NCBI GenBank assembly: GCA_003315655.1
Contig: NIZT01000005.1
Span: 17,423-81,422 of the forward strand
Reading direction: 5' to 3'
DNA length: 64,000 nucleotides
DNA from: Candidatus Methanobinarius endosymbioticus
Lineage (GTDB): Archaea > Methanobacteriota > Methanobacteria > Methanobacteriales > Methanobacteriaceae
Shown here: positions 9,454 through 18,874 of the stretch, in pieces
How positions within the stretch are numbered: position 1 is the first letter of the stretch
Layout: every line of letters starts with the position of its first letter
The notes under the pieces: model-generated
The model's input: the letters and a program-made list of their open reading frames with translations, nothing else
Databases searched by the model: none
What the model was told of the DNA's origin: nothing
Program-made: the position numbers and the translations under genes

Positions 9454-10407
9454 TTAGTTTACCTTTTTAATAGGAATTTTTTCTTCATAAATCTCAATTG
9501 CTCCATTTGGGCATTCATGGACACAAATTTCACATACTCCACAAGATGCTGGATCAATCATAGCTTTTCCTTCATCATTGTATTCTATTGTTTCAACACC
9601 TGTTAATACATTTGGACAAGAATTTAAACAAGCATTATCGCATTCTGCATATCCTTCACAAGTTTCTTGATCTATTTGAGCAACTTTCCAAGTATAGCCA
9701 AGAGCTCTTTTTATAGCTTCTTTTGTTTTATAGCTGGCAAGATGGAGTATTGTATCACCAGTAATATTATCATTGGCCATTGAAGCAACACATGGAAAAT
9801 TATGGAGTTTATTATTAGCTTCGAATTCAGCGTCTTTAACGGAAATTCCATTAATATTTTCTACTATAAACCAAGTCGATCCACAAGGAGCTCCTCTTAA
9901 AACATTTATAAAGGTTATGTTATTATTGCCTTCAATTTCTCTAGATTCACTATCTGTTTTTATTTCAAATTCTGGTTTTCCAAATTTCTCTGTAAATTTA
10001 TCTATAAATTCATCTCCTATTGGAGTAAGTCCGCAAAATGGCTTTGGAAATATGATTGTTATTTTTTCATCTAATTTACTATCTAATTCGGTTTTTATTT
10101 CGTTTTGAAGACCCAAAGGTAGTTGTTGAGGATGATAAATAGGAGCAATCACTGATTTAGCTCCAGATTCTTTAACAACATCTGGAATTACCATATTAAT
10201 ATCACCAAATAATCCCACAGCTATTATAAGATCTGATTCAGGAATATTTTCTGGTATATAGCTACTTACATCATCAATAAATTCAGGTAAGTCATCTTTT
10301 GAAGGAAATTCATGTATTCCTACAATATTACTAGCAAAACCATAAGTAGCTATTCCATTTACTATTTTAGACCCATATTCTCCAGAACTTAGTATAAAAA
10401 TCCTCAT
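9454..10407 (-). CDS. DUF166 protein with C-terminal 2x[4Fe-4S] ferredoxin domain
   Basis: 317-residue protein of the archaeal DUF166 family (function unproven). The first ~235 residues are globular, with Cys in FPKPFCGLTP, RGAPCGSTW and NFPCVASM. The C-terminus holds a ferredoxin-like domain with CEGYAECDNACLNSCP and CGVCEICVHECP, enough Cys for two clusters. The methanogen distribution and conserved Cys suggest a redox enzyme; that is inference. It begins with MRIFILSSGEYG and lies directly upstream of cbiF on the same strand, so co-transcription with a corrinoid gene is possible. Confidence 0.8.
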   Translation of the reverse strand: MRIFILSSGEYGSKIVNGIATYGFASNIVGIHEFPSKDDLPEFIDDVSSYIPENIPESDLIIAVGLFGDINMVIPDVVKESGAKSVIAPIYHPQQLPLGLQNEIKTELDSKLDEKITIIFPKPFCGLTPIGDEFIDKFTEKFGKPEFEIKTDSESREIEGNNNITFINVLRGAPCGSTWFIVENINGISVKDAEFEANNKLHNFPCVASMANDNITGDTILHLASYKTKEAIKRALGYTWKVAQIDQETCEGYAECDNACLNSCPNVLTGVETIEYNDEGKAMIDPASCGVCEICVHECPNGAIEIYEEKIPIKKVN

Positions 10408-10802
10408 ATTATCAACCTTTACATAATTATATACAATTTATTATATATTATAATTGTCATATCACTCAATATTACTTATTGGCTCTTTTTCTTATTTTTA
10501 CTTTAAATTTTAAGATTAATTTCAATATTTTTCTATAAATTTTAATAATTTTCAATATATATTTCATTTGGTTAATTATATTGATAAATTTATTGTTGAT
10601 TATCTTATTATTTTTAATAAAATGTAATATATTAACTTGTCATAATGAAATATAAATACCTATAATTTTTTATATAATTATTATTTGTTGATAAAATCTT
10701 ATTCTAAATATAAATTTTTGATTTTATTATCAATATAAAGCTTACATAACAAAATAAATAATATAAATAAATATTTTCTTTTAAAATCAGTAAAACTTTT
10801 TA
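10408..10802. other. AT-rich spacer
   Basis: Divergent region between the DUF166 gene and the prepilin-like cluster. I see no conserved coding, RNA helix or repeat beyond the expected AT runs. Confidence 0.5.
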
Positions 10803-11206
10803 ATTAAGAAATATATAGTTTTTTCATCTTCAAAAGGGATATATTTTATTGATTTTATATTTTCAATTTTTTAGCCTTGATTATATCTATTTCAGTATTT
10901 GGTTTTATTAGCAGTGATTTAGAAAATCAAAAAATTGTAGAAGAAAATATTCATGGAAGAATTTTAGTGGATGATATTGCTAATACAATTAATCAAGTTA
11001 ATTCTAATATTGGTCATTTTCAAGAAATTGAAATTCCCAACAATATTTCTGGAAAATATTTTGTCATAAACATAAAACAAAATGAGGTTATATTATCTTT
11101 TGGAGGCAAAAAAACAGAATCTACAATATTTTCTATTCAGATGATTTCTATAGAAGAAAATCATATTGCTGATATAAAATTATATCCTTCAGAGAAATAT
11201 ATTTAA
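10803..11206 (+). pseudogene. Class III signal-peptide (prepilin-like) protein 1, frameshifted
   Basis: The open piece from 10877 encodes a ~110-residue secreted domain preceded by a hydrophobic segment. In an adjacent frame just upstream, SSKGIYFIDFIFSIF is a class III (type IV prepilin-like) signal: a charged Lys-Gly site followed by a hydrophobic helix. Adding one T in the T-run at ~10867-10872 joins it to LALIISISVFGF. The mature part (ILVDDIANTINQVNSN...) is typical of small methanobacterial pilin-like proteins assembled after cleavage by a prepilin peptidase. The start codon is unclear. Two similar units follow downstream. Confidence 0.6.
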
Positions 11207-11248
11207 TAATATTACTAAAATTCAGATTTATAAAATTTAAGAGATAAA

Positions 11249-11841
11249 ATGATTTCAAATTTAAATATTTTAGATAATAAAACAATTATCTTATTGAAAA
11301 TAAGGGACAAGGGGCTGTTGAATTTCTTTTTTAATAAGTATTGTTTTAATAATAACATTAAGTTTAGCTAATTTTTAGCTCAAGACAATGATCTTAATTT
11401 AACTTTGACTGCTGCTAAAGAAGGTATTGATATTGGAACTAATGGGGGAAGATTAGCTGTTTATGATGATGAAGCATATAAAAAATATATAGCAGGAAAT
11501 ATTCCTTTAACTCATCCTAATTCAATAAAAATAATTAAAATAGAAACAATTAATAGAAGATTCATGATCGATACAATAGAACTAGTATACAATCACGAAT
11601 ATATGCATCATGTCCATCATTAAATTCAACAGATGATAAACGTTCAACAGGGGATCGAATAGCAGTCAATGTTAGAAAAAGTATTACTATGACTTTTGAT
11701 ACATATAAACTAAGTAATTCATTGTATAATCCTTTTTTCAAAAATAAATACGTTTCACCACTTCTACTGTTCAATGGGGTTAAAAATCTTTTTATATATT
11801 TATTTTTATATCTTTTTATCATTTATCTATTTATAGAATAA
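11249..11841 (+). pseudogene. Class III signal-peptide (prepilin-like) protein 2, frameshifted
   Basis: Around 11297-11345 one frame reads NKGQGAVEFLF and, after a single missing T, LISIVLIITLSLA. This is the textbook KGQxAxE class III prepilin signal with its hydrophobic helix. The secreted part runs in the frame from 11405 (LNLTLTAAKEGIDIGTNGGRLAVYDDE...) to ~11600. It then shifts to another frame (YASCPSLNSTDDKRSTGDR then IAVNVRKSITM) ending at 11841. Four frame changes in ~590 bases point to decay. The function would be a surface pilin or pilus-associated subunit. Confidence 0.65.
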
Positions 11842-12054
11842 TTATTCTATTTATTTTATTTATTCAATTATTATACAATTTAAATGATAATCATTAGTAT
11901 AACAGAAAATAATATCTTATTAATTTAATAAATAATTATATAACAAAAAATGAAAATATATATTAATAATATGTATTAAAAAATTCAAATTATCTTATAT
12001 ATTATATTTTTAGATATTTAGTTATTTTTATTTTTATTTTGAGTGAATAATCTC

Positions 12055-12183
12055 ATGATTAATTTGAAAAATAAGGGTATTATCAATTTTATATTAGTTT
12101 TAGTTTTCTTATTTTGTATAATGGGATTTAGAAATTCTGCTCCAGGAAGGGGAAATAAAATGGTTGATACAAATTATGTATAA
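12055..12183 (+). CDS. Small membrane protein, prepilin-like N-terminus
   Basis: 42-residue open frame, too short for most gene finders. It begins MINLKNKGIINFILVLVFLF, where Lys-Gly precedes a hydrophobic helix as in class III signal peptides, then a short Gly/Arg/Asn tail. A GTGA stretch lies ~8 bases upstream of the ATG. It directly follows two prepilin-like genes with the same N-terminal logic, so it may be a minor pilin, or the 5' relic of a longer one. No family recognised. Confidence 0.4.
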   Translation: MINLKNKGIINFILVLVFLFCIMGFRNSAPGRGNKMVDTNYV

Positions 12184-12366
12184 AAAAACAAAATTAAGTC
12201 CAAAAAAATATTACAAACAATTTATTATTTAAATAAAGTTAAGATATAATATATTTTTGATAATAATATATAATTTTTTAATTATAATTTTTTAATTATA
12301 TTATTTTTCATTTTATTTATAAATAATCTTATTTTTGTAATTATTTTTTTAATCAAACCTATTCAA

Positions 12367-13401
12367 TCAGCTAAAATTAAATACATAATATAAAACATCT
12401 TTATATTTTATGAATTGTGCTAAAGTCGTGTTTCTTATTATTTCAGGCATTATAATAGCTACAATAATTCCAAGTATTCCAAATACTATTCCTATTCCCC
12501 AAATGATTTTCACAGCATCTTTTTCATTAATAGGTTTTTTAAGGACTAATCTTATCAATGATTTAAATCCTTGATCAGGAATTATTAATTTTCCATCATC
12601 ATTTACCTCAGTTGGTCTGTGTTGTTGTCTTTCCATAACTCCTGCACTATAAAACTTCATAGCTGCATCAATTATATTTGGAATTAAAACAATAAAAGCT
12701 ATTAATTTTATTCTTCCTATAAATGCAATTGCAGCTATTGTAGCTCCAATAATTAATGTTCCTGTATCCCCTGGAAATACACTGGAAGGGTACTTATTAT
12801 AAAGTAAAAATGCAACTAAAACTCCTAACATACTCATACTTATAATTGCTACATCATATTTTCCAAGAATGATACATGAAATTGTTAGTGATGTCATAGC
12901 TATTACACCAAGACCAGATTCTATCCCATTCAATCCAGCTAACATATTTGTAAGATTAGCTACTATTGAAACAGCTATTGGAATTAAAATGAGATATAAT
13001 AATCCTACATTTGGGGGTGCTATCCATATTAAAGGAATGCCTGCTAAAAATAATAAAATAAATTTTTCTTTTGAAGATAATGTTAATAAATCATCTACCA
13101 TTCCTATAATTCCTACTAAAAGAATTACAATAAGAACTACACTTAATTGAAAAGTTAAAATGGGGTGTAAATATATTCCAGCAAATATCCCAATTACAAA
13201 ACCAAATAATATTCCAATTCCACCCATTTCAGCTACAATAGGTTTTGCAGATTTATGCATGTCTTTTCCAATAATATTTGCATTTTCGAGTTTTTTGATT
13301 AATCTAGGCATAGTTAATCTAGTTACAAAAAATCCTAAAATACCACATATTGTTGAAATCAGAACAAGAGTAAAACTAGGGTTAGTGATCAAGATGGTCA
13401 A
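12367..13401 (-). CDS. Glycosyltransferase family 4 (MraY/AglH-like) phosphosugar transferase
   Basis: 344-residue integral membrane protein with about ten helices. Members transfer a sugar-1-phosphate from a UDP-sugar to a polyprenyl phosphate at the cytoplasmic membrane face. Diagnostic loops are GMVDDLLTL (double-Asp metal loop, residues ~100-108), NMLAGLNGIESG, and FPGDTGTLIIGA with the conserved Asp, followed by the HRPTE loop. In pseudomurein-walled methanogens it could act in wall precursor synthesis (MraY-like) or in N-glycosylation (AglH-like); sequence alone does not separate these. Monocistronic, with AT-rich spacers on both sides. Confidence 0.88.
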   Translation of the reverse strand: MTILITNPSFTLVLISTICGILGFFVTRLTMPRLIKKLENANIIGKDMHKSAKPIVAEMGGIGILFGFVIGIFAGIYLHPILTFQLSVVLIVILLVGIIGMVDDLLTLSSKEKFILLFLAGIPLIWIAPPNVGLLYLILIPIAVSIVANLTNMLAGLNGIESGLGVIAMTSLTISCIILGKYDVAIISMSMLGVLVAFLLYNKYPSSVFPGDTGTLIIGATIAAIAFIGRIKLIAFIVLIPNIIDAAMKFYSAGVMERQQHRPTEVNDDGKLIIPDQGFKSLIRLVLKKPINEKDAVKIIWGIGIVFGILGIIVAIIMPEIIRNTTLAQFIKYKDVLYYVFNFS

Positions 13402-13709
13402 TTTTTCACCTTTATTATTTTTTATTATCTTATTATAATGTTTGATGGATTAGATTTAATAATAATTTATAAATATTAATTTTATATTATTAGTAATTTA
13501 TATATTGATGATTATATTTTAATGATTAATTATATTACGGATTTATTTATTATTAGATTATTTATTTTTAATTTATATATTAATTATCTTTTTATTATTA
13601 TTTTATATTATTAATTCATATTATCCATTTTTTATACAATCAATTTTTTAATAGTAATTAATTCTTTTTTTATTTATTATTAATTAAGTTTTATATAATA
13701 TAAATAATA
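13402..13709. other. AT-rich spacer
   Basis: About 300 bases of low-complexity A/T between the GT4 gene and the HTH protein. No coding, helix or repeat that I can support. Confidence 0.5.
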
Positions 13710-14240
13710 CTAATATTTTTTTATCATATAATAAATTGTTCTAAGAGGAATATTTTCTCTTTTTGATATTTTTTGTGGAGAGATGCCAGATTTAGCTAAA
13801 TTTTTTACGTTTGTCCATATGGAATCTGAATATTTACTTTTTTTTCCTACTTTTAATTTAAGACTTTCATCTTTAAAACTATTTTTAATATAATAAATTG
13901 TTTTTAATGGCAAATTCACTTTTTCAGCTATTTGTAGTGGAGTTTTTCCTTGTTTAAGTAATTCAAGAATTTCTTTCTTTTTTTCATCACTATATTTTTT
14001 TCTATTTCCCCAATTATGTTTTATTTCTACAATTATGCCTAATTCTTTTAAAACTTCTAAATATTTTTTAGAAATTCTTTTATATATACTAGGTGGGCAT
14101 GTAATTTTTTTCAAATTAGGATATTCATCCATTAATTCTACAATTAATTTTGAACTTAATTGAGAGCTGATATGAATTATTTCATCTTTTTCCAAACTTT
14201 TGGAGCTTAAATTTTTATTATATGAGTTTTCATCTGGCAT
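13710..14240 (-). CDS. DUF1699-like protein with two helix-turn-helix repeats
   Basis: 176 residues. Residues ~22-75 (IIHISSQLSSKLIVELMDEY and the KKITCPPSIYKRI stretch) look like the methanogen-specific DUF1699 domain. This is followed by two tandem Hin/homeodomain-like HTH units: one around residues 80-115 (KKEILELLKQGKTPLQIAEK) and one around 135-175 (NLAKSGISPQKISKRENIP), each ending in a (L/P)(K/R)TIYYxxK recognition helix. This points to a DNA-binding regulator. The DUF1699 assignment is from memory of the family; the HTH repeat is directly visible. It lies 99 bp downstream of the DUF530-like gene on the same strand. Confidence 0.7.
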   Translation of the reverse strand: MPDENSYNKNLSSKSLEKDEIIHISSQLSSKLIVELMDEYPNLKKITCPPSIYKRISKKYLEVLKELGIIVEIKHNWGNRKKYSDEKKKEILELLKQGKTPLQIAEKVNLPLKTIYYIKNSFKDESLKLKVGKKSKYSDSIWTNVKNLAKSGISPQKISKRENIPLRTIYYMIKKY

Positions 14241-14339
14241 CTTAGATAACCATAATGTATTTTTTTTAAAAATTATTTGTTTTTTATAGTTATTTATTTA
14301 ACATATATTAATTTATTATTAGTTTATTTGTAATATTAA

Positions 14340-16016
14340 TTATTTTTTTATCATTTCTAAGAATTTTTTTGATTTATTGGTTTTTGGATTTTTAAAGGTA
14401 TTTATATTTTTTATTTCTTTTTCAACACTTTTTTCTGTAACATTAAATGCTTTTGAAGATAAAGAAACAGATATATTGCAATTTGAACTGATTATTGCTG
14501 CACCCATAGCAACATAATCAATTTGAATATGGGATCCTTTTATTTTTCTTTCTAGGTTGAATTTTTTATTTAATAATAAATCCATATTTTGAAGTTCAAT
14601 AATTTTTTCACTTTCATTTATTTTTAAAATTTTGACTACTTCTTTATTCATATTTTCAAAGATTTTTCTTTGTTTTCTATCAATATCACTTCTAAGGTAA
14701 GGGAAAGGCCCTCCATATCTTTTTCTTCTATCGTAAGAAGTTGTTAAATAATATTTAAATATATCCCAAATTATAAGAGTTGGACCTACTTCTGAAAATA
14801 GATTTTTTTCTACAGTTTTTCTTTTTTTCATATCTTGAAGCAATTGTGGATCTAAATTTTCTCTTTTACTCATTAATCCGACAGTTTTTAATCTGTTTTC
14901 AACTTCAAACCTTTGCCATTCTTCTAAAGAATCTTCTTCTACAATGAATTTAGGACGTTGTAATTTAACATCTCTAACAATTTCATCATATTTGGCTAAT
15001 TTATAAATATTACTAGTTTTATCTTTTAATATTGCTTCTTTATTGTTCTGCACAATATTTTCTGCATATTTTGAATAACCAATAGCTAATGCCATTCTAG
15101 CATGTTTATCATTAATTATGGTAGGTTTTGTTCTATGAAATTGCAAAAATTCAATTCTGACATTTTTTCCATATTGTTTTCTTATTTCTTCTTCATAACA
15201 GTCTACATATTCTGAATCTAAAGTTACTCTTTTTTTAATCCATCTTTTGTTTTCTTTAAATCTAATTACTGCAGAAACTGTTTTTACAACGCCTTTTCTC
15301 TCTTGTTTTAGAAGATTTAAAATTTTTTTTAATGCTTCTCTTCCCCAACTTGTCATTTCTGACATTAGAACCATATAATTTCCAGATAATGGTAAATAAG
15401 GTATGATTTCTAAACGATAAACTCCAGTTTTATTAATTTCAAATTTAAATTCATTGGTTCCACAGCTACATTCTTCTTTAGAATTTTCTGAATAATTTTG
15501 ATCGTATTTAAACTTTTCTTGTTTGTTGGAAGTGTTATCATCATTTTTTTCTGTATGGTTTTTATCTTTTAATTGTTCTTGTTTAGATAATCCCATATAT
15601 GTAGAAGGTTTATATGACTTAGAACAAGATTCACATTTAAAAACTCCGTATTCTTCTAAATGACCTATAGCTATTTTATGAGCATCATTGGCTGATTTAA
15701 CTCTATTTAATATATTTTTTTTAGCTGTTGCTTTCATTCTGAAGTATTGTCCATGTCGATTGACTTCATTTAATTCTTCAAAGGCAATGTCTCCTGGAAC
15801 ATTAGATCCATATTTATTTAAAGAGCGATATGGTGCTGTGTAACCTTTTGAATCCATATCTTCTTTCATTTCTTGTAATTTATTTAATCTATCTGTTAAC
15901 TTACAGTATGCTGACTTAAAAACTTTAAATTTATATATACTTTCTAAGTTTATATGTTCCTTTTGAATTTCGTTCAAAAATTTTTCAGTATTACTTATAA
16001 GAATAGATTCATCCAT
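14340..16016 (-). CDS. DUF530-like methanogen protein with zinc-ribbon cysteines
   Basis: 558-residue cytosolic protein resembling the methanogen-conserved DUF530 family, whose function is unknown. The N-terminus is helical. CESCSKSY (near residue 128) and CSCGTNEF (near 183) form a zinc-ribbon-like quartet, split by a low-complexity Lys/Asn/Asp insert. The C-terminal third is basic and ends with a cyclin/TFB-like helical stretch (IDYVAMGAAIISSNCNISVSL). The ATG is preceded by GGTGAT with a 3-base gap. No enzyme motif is visible. The zinc ribbon plus basic charge is compatible with RNA or DNA binding, which is inference. Confidence 0.65.
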   Translation of the reverse strand: MDESILISNTEKFLNEIQKEHINLESIYKFKVFKSAYCKLTDRLNKLQEMKEDMDSKGYTAPYRSLNKYGSNVPGDIAFEELNEVNRHGQYFRMKATAKKNILNRVKSANDAHKIAIGHLEEYGVFKCESCSKSYKPSTYMGLSKQEQLKDKNHTEKNDDNTSNKQEKFKYDQNYSENSKEECSCGTNEFKFEINKTGVYRLEIIPYLPLSGNYMVLMSEMTSWGREALKKILNLLKQERKGVVKTVSAVIRFKENKRWIKKRVTLDSEYVDCYEEEIRKQYGKNVRIEFLQFHRTKPTIINDKHARMALAIGYSKYAENIVQNNKEAILKDKTSNIYKLAKYDEIVRDVKLQRPKFIVEEDSLEEWQRFEVENRLKTVGLMSKRENLDPQLLQDMKKRKTVEKNLFSEVGPTLIIWDIFKYYLTTSYDRRKRYGGPFPYLRSDIDRKQRKIFENMNKEVVKILKINESEKIIELQNMDLLLNKKFNLERKIKGSHIQIDYVAMGAAIISSNCNISVSLSSKAFNVTEKSVEKEIKNINTFKNPKTNKSKKFLEMIKK

Positions 16017-16194
16017 TTAATCACCGTGAGGACCTATCAATTACAATAATTAAGAATACGCCAGTTTTTTTATTGTAGTGATTGATATTATAGGATGTTA
16101 TAACTGTATATCTTTAGTTATTCCTTTTTTCTTTTTTTAAAAGTTTTATTTTATTTTAATTAGATTAGATTATTTAAAATATTACTAGCTTATT

Positions 16195-18235
16195 TTTTCA
16201 CCTATTTCACATTCATCTGGACTTAGTAAGGCTGCACTATCACTTGCAAATACCATTCCTTCAGACTTTACTCCAAATAATTTTGTAGGAGGTAAATTAA
16301 ATAAAACAACCACTTTTCTATTTAAAAGTTCTTCAGGAGTATACCTAGTTCCAATTCCTACAACTATTTGTAATTATTTTTTTTTACATCTACTTTCAGC
16401 TTCAATAGCTTTTTGGATCCTCCGATTTTCTCAGCTTCTAATATTTTTCCTATTCTAATATCCATTTTTGCAAAATCATCTATAGTAATTTGATCACTCG
16501 TTATTTCATTCCCCTTTCTTTTTTGAGATTTATTTTTATTATTTTTATTATTTTCAGTTTCTTTTTTATTCTCTTTATTTTCTTCATCTTCTAAATTTTT
16601 ATAAAGATTTTCTTTTTCTTCTTCTATAACCTTTTCATCAATTTTTTTAAATAGTGGTTTTGCTTTTTTAAGTTCATGATTCACTTCAAGAGGAATTTTA
16701 GCATCATTCCATCTTGTTTCACTTGATATATTTAATATATTTGCTATTTTTTCAGCTTTATTTGGAATATATGACTTCAACATTATAGCTAATACTTTTG
16801 ATAATTGATTACATAGATATAAACAGTTACTTGCTTTTTGTTTATCTTTTTTTATTGTTTTCCAAGGTTCTTGGTCATTGAAATATTTATTTCCTTTTTT
16901 AGCTATTTTTATTATTTCAACTAGTCCTTCTCTGAACTTGAATTCTTCTATCAATTTTCCAACAGTATTCGGTACTTCCTCTATTTCTACTTCAAATGAT
17001 CTATCTTCATCAGAGGGGTTTTCATATTCTGGAACTTTGTTTTCAAAGAATTTATTTGTAAATGTAAATGTTCTATGTAAAAAGTTTCCCAATACATCAG
17101 CTAGTTCATCATTTATTCTTCTTCCAAAATCTTCCCAAGAGAAATCAGTATCTTTATTTAATGGGGCGTTTATAGTAAGATAATACCTAAGTAAATCACT
17201 ATCATATTTTTTAACAAAATCTTCTACCCAAATAACCCAATTTTTACTAGTTGACATCTTTTTTCCTTCGAGTGAAAGATATTCTCCAGCAATAATGTTT
17301 GTTGGAAGTCTACACCCATAACCTTCAAGTAAAGATGTCCAAAATAGTGCATGGTGGTAAATTATGTCTTTTCCAATAAAATGAATTGTAGTATCATTCC
17401 AATAGTCTTCCCATTTTTTTTCTGTTTTTCTTGACCATTGTGCAGCAGATGATATGTATCCCAAAAATGCTTCTCCCCATACATATATTATTTTTCCCTC
17501 TGCTTCTTTAAGTGGAATTGGAATACCCCAATCCATATCTCTACTTAATATCCAATCATTTAATCCTTCTTTAAGCCAATTCATTGCATAATTTTTAACA
17601 TTAGCTGGCATATCTTTATTTGAGTCTATATATTGTTCAACACTATTTTGAAAGTTACTAAGTCTAAAAAAGTATTGGTTAGATTCTTTTATAATAGGAG
17701 TATGGCCACAAGTTAAACATTTTGGTTCTTTTAAATCAACCACATCTAAATGTCTTCCACAACTTTCACAATGGTCTCCTCTAGCTCCTTCACTACCACA
17801 AAACTTACAAGTTCCTTCTACATACCTATCTGGTAAAAATTTTTCACATTTTTCACAATAGAGTTGTTTTATTTCTTTTTCATATATCAAATCTTTATTA
17901 TATAAATCTAAAAAGAAATTTTGAGCTATATCATAATGAATTTTATCAGTAGTACGTGTAAAACTATCAAGAGATATATCGCATGATTTTAAATCATTAA
18001 CAATCCTGTTGTGATATCTTGTAGCTATTTCAATAGGTTCTTTTCCTTCTTTATCTGCTTTAACTGCGATTGGTGTTCCATGTTCATCTGTTGCACAAAC
18101 AAAAAGTATTTCATTATCAATCATTCTATTGTAACGTGCATAAATATCTGCAGGAATATAAGTTGATCTTAAGTGCCCTAAGTGGCAGGGTCCATTTGCA
18201 TATGGTAATGCACATGAAATAAAAATTTTAGACAT
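16195..18235 (-). CDS. metG: Methionyl-tRNA synthetase, 3' end frameshifted
   Basis: The open part (16364-18235, 623 residues) is a class I MetRS with the HIGH-type motif [10 protein letters not shown] near residue 16. Four zinc Cys groups follow (CEKC, CKFC, CESC, CLTC), then the KMSTSK loop and the anticodon-binding helical domain. A C-terminal EMAP/Trbp111-like tRNA-binding domain begins at [19 protein letters not shown]. It is interrupted at an A9 run (16376-16384) followed by AATTA. One missing T near 16370 would restore [20 protein letters not shown] through GEKIS and a stop at 16195. The catalytic body is intact; only the dimerising tRNA-binding domain is cut, so the protein might still work, or the shift may be a sequencing error. 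Confidence 0.9.
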
Positions 18236-18874
18236 ATTTCCCCCTATTAATAAATATTTTTATCTTTAAAATTGCTTTTCTGAATATTTTATTATTTTGA
18301 GTATTGTCTATAAATTGTTAACATTGCTCTATATAGTGCTTATTATTTATAAATATCATCTTTAATATCTAATGTTACCTATTATATTTTTTATTTTTTT
18401 AATTTATACTTATTTTTGTTGTTTTCAAACTTTATAAATAATTTTTATGTAACAATACTCTCTATATTTAATTATTTGATAATTTTGATTTAATACATAA
18501 GTATATAAAATTTAGAATTAATATATAAAAAATTAAATATGCTATATTTTTGCTTTTTTTGTTATATAAATTTGATGATTTAATCTGAGATCTTTTTTTT
18601 ACTATAATTTAATTTAAAACTAGTTATTTACTATATTATTTTAAAGATTAGTATATAATACCACAAATTTAGAATCTATTTTATTGAATAATAGTTATTT
18701 TTATTGAATAAATAAATAATATAATAAATTAATAGATTTAAATTATAATTCAATAGATTTATTTATCAAATATAAACATTAAATATAAAATAATTATAAA
18801 TATCAATATACTTTTATAAATAAAAATTAGTATAAACAAATAATTTTTTAAAGTTTAAATACAAATATAATAAT
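18236..18874. other. Divergent AT-rich spacer between metG and priL
   Basis: Nearly 640 bases with no coding or RNA signal I can support. It must hold the divergent promoters of metG and priL. No Shine-Dalgarno precedes the priL ATG at 18875, so a leaderless or very short-leader transcript is possible. Confidence 0.5.
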
